Positions 1 through 7,425 of a stretch of 46,295 nucleotides of DNA are shown here, piece after piece. Below the pieces are notes generated by a model, which was given only the letters and a program-made list of their open reading frames with translations, had not been told where the DNA came from and made no database searches. Where the stretch lies: positions 1 to 46,295 of the forward strand of contig JAEUGY010000089.1 in assembly GCA_016794625.1 (NCBI GenBank), given 5' to 3'. The DNA comes from Opitutaceae bacterium. GTDB lineage: Bacteria > Verrucomicrobiota > Verrucomicrobiia > Opitutales > Opitutaceae. Within the stretch, counting starts at the first letter, position 1. The number at the start of each line of letters is the position of its first letter. The position numbers and the translations under genes were made by a program.

Positions 1-1
1 C

Positions 2-1060
2 TACGGTTTGGAGATTTTGCCGACACTGTCGGCAAAATTGGTCCCGGAGTTCGGACCTGGCTTTAGCACTCGAAACCTCGCCCGCATGATTTCCTTCGCG
101 GAGCGCTTCTCAGAACCGAACGTTGCAGCCCGGCTGGCGGAACGCCTCGGCTGGAGTCACCTGGTCGAAATTCTCGCGCTGACCGATCCCCTCGCCCAGG
201 AATTTTATGCCGAAATGGCCCGCGCGGAGAATTGGAGCGTGCGCACACTGCGGCAGCAGATTTGCTCTCAGCTCTTTCTTCGAACTGCCTTTTCAAAGAA
301 ATCCGAACCCGAAGCACGGCAGGAACTCGCTCGGATGCGAGAAACCGACCCCCCGTCACCCGATCTCGTGTTTCGGGATCCGTACGTTCTCCGGTTCCTC
401 GGTCTTCAGGACACCCTCGCCGAACGGGATATGGAGGCCGCCATCATTCGCGACATGGAGGCATTCATCCTCGAACTCGGCGCCGGCTTCGCCTTTCTCG
501 AACGGCAAAAGCGGATGATCGTCGGCGGAGTCGATCACTACCTCGATCTGCTGTTCTTCCATCGGCGGCTCCGCCGGCTCGTTGCCATTGAGCTCAAGCT
601 CGGAGCGTTCACACCCGGTGACAAAGGGCAGATGGAACTCTACCTCGCCTGGCTCAGGGAGAACGAGCAAGGCCCGGGCGAGGACACGCCGCTTGGCCTG
701 GTCCTCTGCGCCAAAAAGAACGAGGAAACCGTGCGACTTCTTGGTCTTGATCGTGGAGATATTCGGGTCGCGTCGTACATCGCCGCCGCATTGCCCGAGG
801 CCACGTTGCGCGAACGCCTGCAGACGGCCGTAGTCCGATTGGGGCCAATCCTAGAACAAGAGACCGTAGGAAAGCGCAGCTCAGCTCGTCGATCGAAGGG
901 TGGGCGGAATGATCCCTCCCAAGATTCCCCACAATTTTCGTACCCACTATCCTACGAAGTCCAACCTCGCCATGGAGAATCCAGCCCTACCGCCCCTCCA
1001 CTCTCCTTCTTTCATGACTCCTCAAGCGCCACTCGCCTCGCCAGAATCCCGTCCAATTGA
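2..1060 (+). CDS. DUF1016/YhcG-family PDDEXK nuclease (5' partial)
   Basis: The frame is open to the left window edge, so the true N-terminus is missing; a TTG at 8 is not a convincing start. The protein matches the YhcG (DUF1016) family from memory: an N-terminal helical part with SWSH-like and FYAEM...WSVRTLRQQI signatures, then a C-terminal PDDEXK-type nuclease core with LVFRDPYVLRFLGL, YLDLLFFHRRLRRLVAIELKLG-like (D and ExK catalytic residues) and KGQMELYLAWL. Such proteins are linked to mobile elements and defence islands and are thought to cut DNA. Homology appears to end near base 870. The last 60 or so residues are Ser/Pro/Arg-rich, do not look like the family, and overlap the next gene, which suggests a lost stop codon or frameshift. 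The family call is firm; the activity is inferred. Confidence 0.82.
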   Translation, partial: YGLEILPTLSAKLVPEFGPGFSTRNLARMISFAERFSEPNVAARLAERLGWSHLVEILALTDPLAQEFYAEMARAENWSVRTLRQQICSQLFLRTAFSKKSEPEARQELARMRETDPPSPDLVFRDPYVLRFLGLQDTLAERDMEAAIIRDMEAFILELGAGFAFLERQKRMIVGGVDHYLDLLFFHRRLRRLVAIELKLGAFTPGDKGQMELYLAWLRENEQGPGEDTPLGLVLCAKKNEETVRLLGLDRGDIRVASYIAAALPEATLRERLQTAVVRLGPILEQETVGKRSSARRSKGGRNDPSQDSPQFSYPLSYEVQPRHGESSPTAPPLSFFHDSSSATRLARIPSN

Positions 1061-1238
1061 ACGACTCACCTACTCCGTCGACGAATCCGCCCAAGCCCTC
1101 GGCGTCAGCAGGCCCACGATCTACCGATTGCTTGCCCGTCGCGTTCTCGTCCCAGTCGCCGGGCTTCGACACAAACGCATTCCTTGTCAGCAAATCCGCC
1201 GACTGGTGAACTCCACGGAGCTGCACAACCGGAACTGA
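972..1238 (+). CDS. Excisionase-like helix-turn-helix DNA-binding protein
   Basis: A small protein with a MerR/excisionase-type winged-helix signature: a YSVDESAQALGVSRPTIYRLL core followed by a basic stretch and a RIPCQQIRRLV tail, matching the usual pattern of a DNA-reading helix then a wing with an arginine. The open frame extends to 900, but ATG 972 or ATG 1014 (leaving about 74 residues, close to the normal excisionase size) are more credible starts; I cannot separate them by ribosome-binding site. It overlaps the odd tail of the nuclease gene and lies convergent to the integrase gene, 47 bp from its stop. That context suggests a recombination directionality factor or small regulator of the element. 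The domain is clear; the partner is inferred. Confidence 0.65.
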   Translation: MENPALPPLHSPSFMTPQAPLASPESRPIERLTYSVDESAQALGVSRPTIYRLLARRVLVPVAGLRHKRIPCQQIRRLVNSTELHNRN

Positions 1239-1285
1239 GCCCGATCGAAAGCCGTCGGGAGGTACTTAAAACAGCACCTCCAGAC

Positions 1286-2545
1286 TCAACCACTTGGCGG
1301 GGTGAGCACCCGAACCTTTGCTGCCGCGATCTGACTGTGCTCGTCGCGCAGATGGCCGTAGACTCTCATAGCCAGAGCCCCGCCATCTGCGTGACCCAAC
1401 CAACGGCTAACTGTGGGTATGTCCACGCCACTCTCGATGCAAAGGGTGGCAAACAAGTGCCGCATCGAGTGGTGAGTGAGTTTCGACACGCCCAGTCGTT
1501 TGCTCGCGCCCGCCAACGCCCGATTGATGTCGTCTACGCGGCTGACTCGGTCGGTTGGGCTTCCAGGTACCAGTCCCACGAGAAAATCCCGGCACTCAGG
1601 AATCATCGGGATAGTCCGACGACTCGTGTCGGTTTTTGTGCCTTGGACACGAATGCGACCGTTCTCAAAATCGACGTCTCCCCAAGTTAAGCGGCGGGCT
1701 TCGTCCACCCGCATGCCGGTAAACACCAGAAGCCGGGCAAAATCAGCGGCATCTTTGCCGTTACCCACACCTCCCGTCTTGTGGCGCTTGAGCGTCGCAA
1801 GGGAAATACCCAACTGGTCGGCCAATTCCTGCTGCGTCTTGCCCTCGACCATTCCACCGCAAGCGCGGACAGCGTCCCGAACGGCTGCGTTGCGAGGATA
1901 CTGAATCTCGTTGAACAGAGCCCCGACCACACGTCTGGACGGCAATACTGGCACCTTGCACTTTCCACCAGGGAAGACCGCAAACGACGGTACGCTCGAG
2001 ATGGCATTCAACGTCAGAGCGTGCTTCAGAACCATGCGCAAAACACCCGCCGATTTCTGCAGCGCCCGGTGACTGAACGCCCCCTTCCGAGTCTTGGATC
2101 CGGGCGGGGGCTTGGCAGAGAATTTCGCTGCACGCGCGGCCCACGAGTTGATCTCGGCCGTGGTAATCTGTCGCGGTTTCAACAGGCCGAGCTTTGGCCA
2201 GGTCTTCTGCAGTCGGAGCAAACAAATCCGGCGGTCTTTCTTGGTGCTCGCGCTGAGGCTAGGATTTTCGACGGTGGCGCTTTCGAACAAGGCGATGACC
2301 TGCTCCATGGTGACATCACCGTTTTCCGCCGCGCTCTGGATCCGGGAGTTTCCCTTGTAATCGCGGACGCGATCAGCCAATCGCAAACGAGCAACGGTCA
2401 CACGATTGGTACGAAGGGCACGAAACCCTTGACGAAAAAAACGCGAGTAGTAGCGTCCGCTGCTCGCGTTCTTAAACAGGTAAGGTTCGACGTAAATCCA
2501 AGTCTTGGTGGCTGCTGCCGCATTCGTTGAAGTTTCGCTTTCCAC
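1286..2545 (-). CDS. Tyrosine recombinase / phage-type integrase with inserted HTH
   Basis: Site-specific recombinase of the lambda-integrase family. Counting from GTG 2545 (419 residues), the catalytic set is complete: R279 (TGMRVDEA box), K304 (GTKTDTSRRT), H359-x-x-R362 (HSMR), H385 (LGHAD) and Y396 (RVYGH). An N-terminal SAM-like core-binding region (about 75-190) precedes it. Residues about 236-256 (KTQQELADQLGISLATLKRH) read as a helix-turn-helix lying between the core-binding domain and the first catalytic arginine, where I would expect only a short linker. The open frame runs on to 2683 inside the tRNA gene, so the start must lie downstream; GTG 2545 or TTG 2560 are the candidates, both without a clear ribosome-binding site. 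It sits beside a tRNA, as is typical for integrative elements. Confidence 0.88.
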   Translation of the reverse strand: MESETSTNAAAATKTWIYVEPYLFKNASSGRYYSRFFRQGFRALRTNRVTVARLRLADRVRDYKGNSRIQSAAENGDVTMEQVIALFESATVENPSLSASTKKDRRICLLRLQKTWPKLGLLKPRQITTAEINSWAARAAKFSAKPPPGSKTRKGAFSHRALQKSAGVLRMVLKHALTLNAISSVPSFAVFPGGKCKVPVLPSRRVVGALFNEIQYPRNAAVRDAVRACGGMVEGKTQQELADQLGISLATLKRHKTGGVGNGKDAADFARLLVFTGMRVDEARRLTWGDVDFENGRIRVQGTKTDTSRRTIPMIPECRDFLVGLVPGSPTDRVSRVDDINRALAGASKRLGVSKLTHHSMRHLFATLCIESGVDIPTVSRWLGHADGGALAMRVYGHLRDEHSQIAAAKVRVLTPPSG

Positions 2546-2552
2546 GAAACGA

Positions 2553-2573
2553 ATGTACAAAAGCCATGTACAA
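2553..2573. repeat. Paired ATGTACAA direct repeat before the integrase
   Basis: Two copies of ATGTACAA at 2553-2560 and 2566-2573, spaced 13 bp start to start; each contains the palindrome TGTACA. They lie just upstream of the integrase start and about 55 bp before the tRNA. They could be integrase arm-type sites, excisionase sites or an operator for the integrase promoter. Only the repeats themselves are seen; the role is inferred. Confidence 0.4.
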
Positions 2574-2626
2574 GAGTAAAGAGACACCGAAAACACCCTG
2601 TGTAAGTGACTGCGAATTAAGGAAAT

Positions 2627-2701
<75 letters not shown>

Positions 2702-3122
2702 CCCTTCCGGTCCGAACGACCCCTAGCCCGTGAACCCCAGACCTGCGGACGTAGGAGGTCGACTGCCGGTATTGCCCGCTTCTGCGTGTCCATCATGGCT
2801 GACCCTGGTCTGACGACGGCTGAAGGGTCGTCGGCTTCCAGCCCTCCGGTCGGAGCGCCACCCTCTCTCGCAAATTCGCTCCAAGTAATTTATATTTAAC
2901 AACTTCAGAGCTTGCGGGCCTTGCCAGACGGGTCGACGTTCGCGTGGTATGGGGGCTGCTTCCGACCAGGCCCCGAATCTCGCTTTCCATCAATGATTTC
3001 GATTCTGGAATTTCCTTGTCGCCCCACTGGGGGTGCCCGTACGCATGTGCAGCGTTGTCTCGGGAAAACACGGAACACCGTGTGCCTGAGTTGAAAACTC
3101 CGTTTCTTCGTCCCAACCACCT
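2702..3122. other. Gene-free stretch between tRNA and unknown small gene
   Basis: About 420 bp without a credible gene. The short open frames here have no family resemblance and lack sensible starts. A notably AT-rich patch near 2887-2903 (TAATTTATATTTAA) stands out from the GC-rich surroundings and contains a possible -10 element, but I see no matching -35. I looked for a copy of the tRNA 3' end that could mark an attachment site and did not find one by eye. Confidence 0.5.
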
Positions 3123-3521
3123 ATGCCCATCAAAATCATCAGCGGCGTCCTCTTTCCTACCTTGGACGACCGTTCCGTCGGTTCTGCCCGGATCAGCTTC
3201 AAAGACGGCAAATTGATTCCGTCCTCCGGCGCGCAATTCAAGGAGGTCAACGTCATCGGCTCCGGCGACTTTACCGGCAAGCCATGCGTTCAGATCAGCC
3301 TGCGCCACATCACCATCAAGGAGTCGGACAAGAAGTCCTTCTTTGGCGGCTCGGCCCTGAACAAGGATATCGGATTCAATCTGAACGACGAGTTCATCGT
3401 CGAAAACGACAAGCTGGTCGGCATGACCGTTTCCTGGGCGGCGACCCCTCACGAAGACGGCGCGCCCAACGTTTCTCAGATCAGCGAGATTTCGGTGCTG
3501 ATCATCGGCGAGACCGCCTGA
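3123..3521 (+). CDS. Conserved-looking hypothetical protein, 132 aa
   Basis: I do not recognise a family. The product is a soluble-looking, acidic, probably beta-rich protein without a signal peptide or membrane segment. It carries evenly spaced short hydrophobic strands (IKIISGVLF, KPCVQISLRHITI, KLVGMTVSW, ISEISVLIIG) and a KKSFFGGSALNKDIGFN loop. Base composition and codon use (many GGC, CTG, AAG and GTC codons) look like a genuine gene of this genome, and ATG 3123 opens the frame. It stands alone, with the tRNA upstream and a strong stem-loop at 3570-3604 downstream, so it is probably transcribed by itself. A function cannot be proposed. Confidence 0.7.
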   Translation: MPIKIISGVLFPTLDDRSVGSARISFKDGKLIPSSGAQFKEVNVIGSGDFTGKPCVQISLRHITIKESDKKSFFGGSALNKDIGFNLNDEFIVENDKLVGMTVSWAATPHEDGAPNVSQISEISVLIIGETA

Positions 3522-3569
3522 ACGGCTGGTTTGTGACAACCGGCGGAGGGTGTCCTTTGCCGGTCACGC

Positions 3570-3604
3570 GCCCGGACCGAAGTGATTCTGCATTCGGTTC
3601 GGGC
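3570..3604. terminator. Stem-loop after the 132-aa gene
   Basis: A 12-bp stem with one G-T wobble: GCCCGGACCGAA (3570-3581) faces TTCGGTTCGGGC (3593-3604) across an 11-nt loop. It starts 48 bp after the stop codon of the upstream gene. No run of T follows, so this is either a Rho-assisted or structure-only transcript end, or an mRNA-stabilising hairpin. Confidence 0.4.
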
Positions 3605-3664
3605 GAAGCGTGCTACGCCTCGGCTCAGGGGCGCGTGAGGCAGTAGGCATTTTTCTGAGACCGG

Positions 3665-3691
3665 TAGGCAAAAGGGAAATAGTGCCGATCA
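3665..3691 (+). promoter_or_regulatory. Possible sigma-28 (FliA) type promoter
   Basis: TAGG, then 15 nt, then GCCGATCA. The second half matches 7 of 8 bases of the flagellar sigma-28 consensus GCCGATAA at the right spacing; the first half matches only 2 of 4 bases of TAAA. It lies 109 bp before the chemoreceptor start at 3800, a gene class commonly driven by sigma-28. The match is by eye and the weak -35 keeps confidence low. Confidence 0.35.
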
Positions 3692-3799
3692 GGTGCGCTA
3701 CTCCTCAACGTATCTACTCGGTGGAGCGCCTCCCGCACGGTAAAGGGGTGCTCATGGATGCGGGTGGGGACGTGTTGTTGTCTTCCTTCCCGCTTCGCC

Positions 3800-5353
3800 A
3801 TGAACCTCTCTGTCGGCCGCAAGGTCTCCCTTCTCGCTCTCACCGCCGCCGTCATCCTGGTGGCACTGGCCGCCGTTGCGCATCAAGCGTTTCAGCGGGT
3901 CGGGGAGAGCAACTCGAAGGTCGTGACCATCTTCACGGCGCTGCAGAATCACCAGGTCGCCGACATGATGCACGACGCACTCCGATCGGATGTGCTGGCT
4001 CTACAGGAGGGCATGCGACGGGGCAACCTCGAGGCGTTGCGGGAAACGCAGGGGGAGCTGCAGGAACACCGCGGGGTGTTCCAAAAAGCCCTGGCGGACA
4101 ATCAGGCACTCAAACTTTCCCCTGTCGTGGTCACGGAACTACGTCGGGTTGAAGCCCCGCTGGCGAACTACCTGCGTCTGGCCGAGGGATTTGGCGGCAT
4201 CGCAGCCCAAGGTGACCAGGCGATCGCCTCATTCGAGGCTGCTCTTCCCGGGTTTACGGCGAGTTTCCGCGAATTGGAAGGTGCCATGAGCAGCGTGAGC
4301 GAGGCGCTCGAGGCCGAGGCTATCCGCATGCACGCCGACTCCCTTGCCACGGTCCATCGGCTCAATCAGGTCTTCTACCTAGGTACGCCCCTTGCTTTGC
4401 TGATCCTCGGCGGGGTGGCCTTCACCGTCGCCCGGAGCATTCCCCGCCCGTTTGCCGTCATTATCCAGGATCTGCGTGCGGCAACGATGAGCAACGTCGA
4501 GTCGGCCGCACAGGTGTCGGGAGCGAGCCAGGCCCTCGCCTCCGGAGCCAGCCAGCAGGCCGCGTCGTTGGAGGAAACGAGTGCCTCGCTGGAAGAGTTG
4601 ACCAGCACCACGCGCCGCAACGCCGAGAGCGCGGGCAACGCCCGCACCGCCACGAGCGCTACACTCGCTTCCGCCGATCAGGGTGTCGTGCAAATGCAAG
4701 CCATGCAGGCCTCGATGGAAGGTATCCGCGCCGCCAGCATGGAAATCACCAAGATTCTAAAGACCATCGACGAGATCGCCTTCCAGACCAATATCCTCGC
4801 CCTCAACGCCGCGGTCGAAGCCGCCCGCGCCGGCGAGGCCGGAGCGGGATTTGCCGTGGTCGCGGACGAAGTGCGCAATTTGGCGCGAAGGTCCGCCGAT
4901 GCCGCGAAGGAAACCGCCCAGCGGATCGACGACTGCGTGTCGAGGAGTCAACAGGGCGCCACCGCCAGCCACGACGTGGCCACACGGTTTTCGTCGATTC
5001 AGGGCCAGATCCGGCAGCTCAATGAGGTGGTGGCGGAAATCGCCGCCGCCTCGCAGGAACAGAGCTCCGGTCTCACCGAAATCAGCAACGCCCTTTCTCA
5101 AATCGATCAGATCACCCAAACCAACGCCGCCAGCGCCGAAGAAACCGCCAGCGCGGCTGAGGAGATGAATGCCCAGGCAGAGTCCATGAGCGCTTCGGTC
5201 CGTGGACTCGAAGCTTTGGTGGGCGGTGGGCCTCGTACCTCGCCGTCCCGCTCCCGGACGCGCCGCGACTCCGCCGCGGCGGAGGCCTGTCTGGCCGGCA
5301 CCGGGCAGCCAGGGGCGGCTGATCGCGATTCATCGGCTCTGCAGCCGGCCTGA
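3800..5353 (+). CDS. Methyl-accepting chemotaxis protein with helical sensor domain
   Basis: A transmembrane chemoreceptor of 517 residues. The first membrane segment is near residues 8-28, a mostly helical periplasmic sensor spans about 35-188 (four-helix-bundle style, rich in Glu/Leu/Arg), and the second membrane segment is near 193-213. The cytoplasmic coiled-coil signalling domain follows, with the near-invariant kinase-control hairpin at about 318-365 (DEIAFQTNILALNAAVEAAR, then GFAVVADEVRNLA). The linker after the second membrane segment is too short for a full HAMP domain. The C-terminus is Ser/Arg-rich and has no CheR-docking pentapeptide. The frame is open further upstream, but ATG 3800 gives the expected short cytoplasmic N-terminus. 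It should bind CheW/CheA and bias motility; the ligand is unknown. A possible sigma-28 promoter lies upstream. Confidence 0.93.
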   Translation: MNLSVGRKVSLLALTAAVILVALAAVAHQAFQRVGESNSKVVTIFTALQNHQVADMMHDALRSDVLALQEGMRRGNLEALRETQGELQEHRGVFQKALADNQALKLSPVVVTELRRVEAPLANYLRLAEGFGGIAAQGDQAIASFEAALPGFTASFRELEGAMSSVSEALEAEAIRMHADSLATVHRLNQVFYLGTPLALLILGGVAFTVARSIPRPFAVIIQDLRAATMSNVESAAQVSGASQALASGASQQAASLEETSASLEELTSTTRRNAESAGNARTATSATLASADQGVVQMQAMQASMEGIRAASMEITKILKTIDEIAFQTNILALNAAVEAARAGEAGAGFAVVADEVRNLARRSADAAKETAQRIDDCVSRSQQGATASHDVATRFSSIQGQIRQLNEVVAEIAAASQEQSSGLTEISNALSQIDQITQTNAASAEETASAAEEMNAQAESMSASVRGLEALVGGGPRTSPSRSRTRRDSAAAEACLAGTGQPGAADRDSSALQPA

Positions 5354-5583
5354 GTCCCGTCCGACTTCAAACGGCGCCGGTCGCCCCTCCCCTTGGCCGA
5401 CCCCGGCACGGGCCCGTCTGGGCTTTCTCGTCGCCATACGCTTGCCCGACCCGGGTTATCACGAGGAATTTGCGCTCTGCGACGACCCGCGTGAGTCCGT
5501 CAGTATCAGCATATTACCTAGTCCGATGGATTCGTGCGACTTGTCGCCGATTTGTACGCAAAAGCACTCCTACCACCCCTCCC

Positions 5584-7320
5584 ATGACCATCGGATCCAA
5601 AATCATCACAGCGGCGATCGCCGCTGTCGCAGCGACCGCCACGGTCGCCATGCTCGTGCAGAAAAACCGCCTCGAGCATCAGGGAGTTGAACTCATACGC
5701 GATACGATGCACGCGACGTTGGTTGAAGCCGAAAACGTCCGGGAAAGCATCTCGGAGCTTGGCGTTGACGGTGCCTTCGATCGCAAGAGATTGCTCGACG
5801 AATACAAGGCATCAGGAGATCTCCGCGGTTCAACGCTCTACCAGACGATCCCGGTGGTAGCCGCCTGGACCGCCGCCGCGAAGGGCGCGGCGGAAAACAA
5901 CTTCACGTTCCGCGTCACCAAACATCAGGCACGCAATCCAAAGAACGCCCCCACGCACGACGAAGAAGCAATCCTCAAGGTCCTCACCGAAGAAAAGGTG
6001 CCGGAATACTTCAAGGTCGATCGCGCCACCAATTCGATCGTGCTCGCCCGGCCGGTCGTGCTGAGCAAGGACTGTCTGACCTGTCACGGCGATCCCGCCA
6101 ACAGTCCAACCAAGGACGGCAAGGACATCGTCGGATTCGCCATGGAGAACTGGAAGGAAGGCGAGGTGCACGGTGCGTTCATTCTCAAGACGGACTTCCA
6201 GCGAGTCGACGCGGCCGTCTCCAATGCAATGATGACCACCCTGATGTGGTTGACTCCGTTCGCCGGCCTCATCGCCGGCTGCTTCTATCTCCTGTCGCGG
6301 CAACTCATTGTCCGTCCTCTGCGGGCCATCTCGGGTTCGCTGGGCGACGGTTCCAATCACATTTCCGCCGCCTCGGGAGAAGTTTCCGCTTCCAGCCAGC
6401 GCGTGGCCGAAGGGGTCAGTGAGCAGGCCGCGTCGCTCGAAGAAACGAGCGCGGCGCTGGAGGAGATGTCGAGCATGACGAAACGCAATGCGGAGCACGC
6501 CCGCAACGCAAAGTCCTTTGCCCAGAGCGCACGCAGCGCGGCCGACACAGGCGCGGAAAAGATGGCGCGGATGACCGAGGCCATGGATGCGATCAAAGTA
6601 TCGTCCGCCGGCATCTCGACGATCATCAAGACGATCGACGAAATCGCCTTCCAAACCAACATTCTTGCCTTGAACGCAGCGGTCGAAGCCGCCCGAGCCG
6701 GCGAGGCTGGCGCCGGTTTTGCCGTCGTCGCCGACGAAGTGCGCAACCTGGCGCGACGCTCCGCCGACGCCGCCAAGGAGACGGCGAGCCGCATCGAGGG
6801 AGCGCTCGCCAAGAGCGACCAAGGCGTGCAAATCTCCACCGAGGTCGCCTCGACCCTGAATGAGATCGTCTCGAATATCCGTCAGCTGGACACGCTGGTG
6901 GCGGAGATCGCCCAGTCCACGGGCGAGGAATCCAAGGGCATCGAGGAAGTCACCAAGGCCATTGCCCAGATGGACCAGGTGACACAGGGCAATGCCGCGG
7001 GGGCGGAGGAGTCCGCCAGCGCCTCCGAGGAGCTCAGCGCCCAGGCGCACGAGCTGAACGCACTTGCCGCCAGCCTGCTGTCGATGGTGGATGGCCGGGC
7101 CGCCACCGTCGCACCGCGGACGGACATGGAGGTCGAAGCCCCATCGGTCAAACCGACCGCCCAGGTCAGGGCCAAGCAAAAGCCGGCGCGCGCCCAAGCG
7201 GCGCTCAAACCGCCGGTCGTGGTGCACAAATCGATCAAGAAGATCGATCCTCCGAAGGATACGCCAAACACCCCCCTGCCCTCCGGTCACGATCCGGCCC
7301 TGGACGCCTTCTTCAAGTAA
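5584..7320 (+). CDS. Chemoreceptor with periplasmic c-type heme sensor (DUF3365-like)
   Basis: 578 residues from ATG 5584. The first membrane segment is at 7-25, a periplasmic sensor at about 28-212, and the second membrane segment at about 216-238, directly followed by the chemoreceptor signalling domain whose tip (about 380-430) is nearly identical to that of the upstream receptor. The sensor contains a covalent-heme motif CLTCH (C164, C167, H168) set in a context resembling the DUF3365/Tll0287-like heme domain, with VLKVLTEEKVPEYF-like and GFAMENW-like segments around it. Known relatives bind c-type heme, so this receptor plausibly senses redox state or a diatomic gas and reports it to CheA. 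The C-terminal 80 residues are basic and Pro-rich. No HAMP domain is evident. Tandem arrangement with the previous receptor suggests gene duplication of the signalling half. Confidence 0.88.
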   Translation: MTIGSKIITAAIAAVAATATVAMLVQKNRLEHQGVELIRDTMHATLVEAENVRESISELGVDGAFDRKRLLDEYKASGDLRGSTLYQTIPVVAAWTAAAKGAAENNFTFRVTKHQARNPKNAPTHDEEAILKVLTEEKVPEYFKVDRATNSIVLARPVVLSKDCLTCHGDPANSPTKDGKDIVGFAMENWKEGEVHGAFILKTDFQRVDAAVSNAMMTTLMWLTPFAGLIAGCFYLLSRQLIVRPLRAISGSLGDGSNHISAASGEVSASSQRVAEGVSEQAASLEETSAALEEMSSMTKRNAEHARNAKSFAQSARSAADTGAEKMARMTEAMDAIKVSSAGISTIIKTIDEIAFQTNILALNAAVEAARAGEAGAGFAVVADEVRNLARRSADAAKETASRIEGALAKSDQGVQISTEVASTLNEIVSNIRQLDTLVAEIAQSTGEESKGIEEVTKAIAQMDQVTQGNAAGAEESASASEELSAQAHELNALAASLLSMVDGRAATVAPRTDMEVEAPSVKPTAQVRAKQKPARAQAALKPPVVVHKSIKKIDPPKDTPNTPLPSGHDPALDAFFK

Positions 7321-7348
7321 CCCCGACCCTTCACTTCCTCTCGTTTGC

Positions 7349-7386
7349 ATTGGCTCCCGTGGGGTTCATCCCCGCTCGGAGCCAAT
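7349..7386. promoter_or_regulatory. Stem-loop between heme receptor and response regulator
   Basis: A perfect 9-bp inverted repeat, ATTGGCTCC (7349-7357) and GGAGCCAAT (7378-7386), encloses a second small stem GGGG/CCCC (7361-7364, 7370-7373) with a TTCAT loop. It lies 28 bp after the receptor stop and 39 bp before the response-regulator start. There is no T-run, so it could be a terminator of the receptor transcript, a leader structure of the regulator, or a dimeric protein's binding site. Confidence 0.45.
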
Positions 7387-7425
7387 CTTGTTGCTCCGCT
7401 CTCCATGCTTCCTTCTACTGAACCC

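Noticed and set aside
2702..3122. Possible attachment-site copy of the tRNA 3' end
   Set aside because: No repeat of the T-arm or acceptor sequence could be found by eye in the gap or elsewhere in the window.
2793..3539. 248-residue minus-strand frame covering the 132-aa gene and the gap
   Set aside because: Composition and the clean ATG and strand pattern favour the plus-strand gene; the minus frame has no motif.
5484..5530. Second sigma-28 promoter before the heme receptor
   Set aside because: GTCCGATG near 5520 resembles the -10 half only loosely and no TAAA-like half lies at the correct spacing.
5830..7350. 506-residue minus-strand frame
   Set aside because: Antisense to the heme chemoreceptor; Gly/Arg/Leu-rich without domains.
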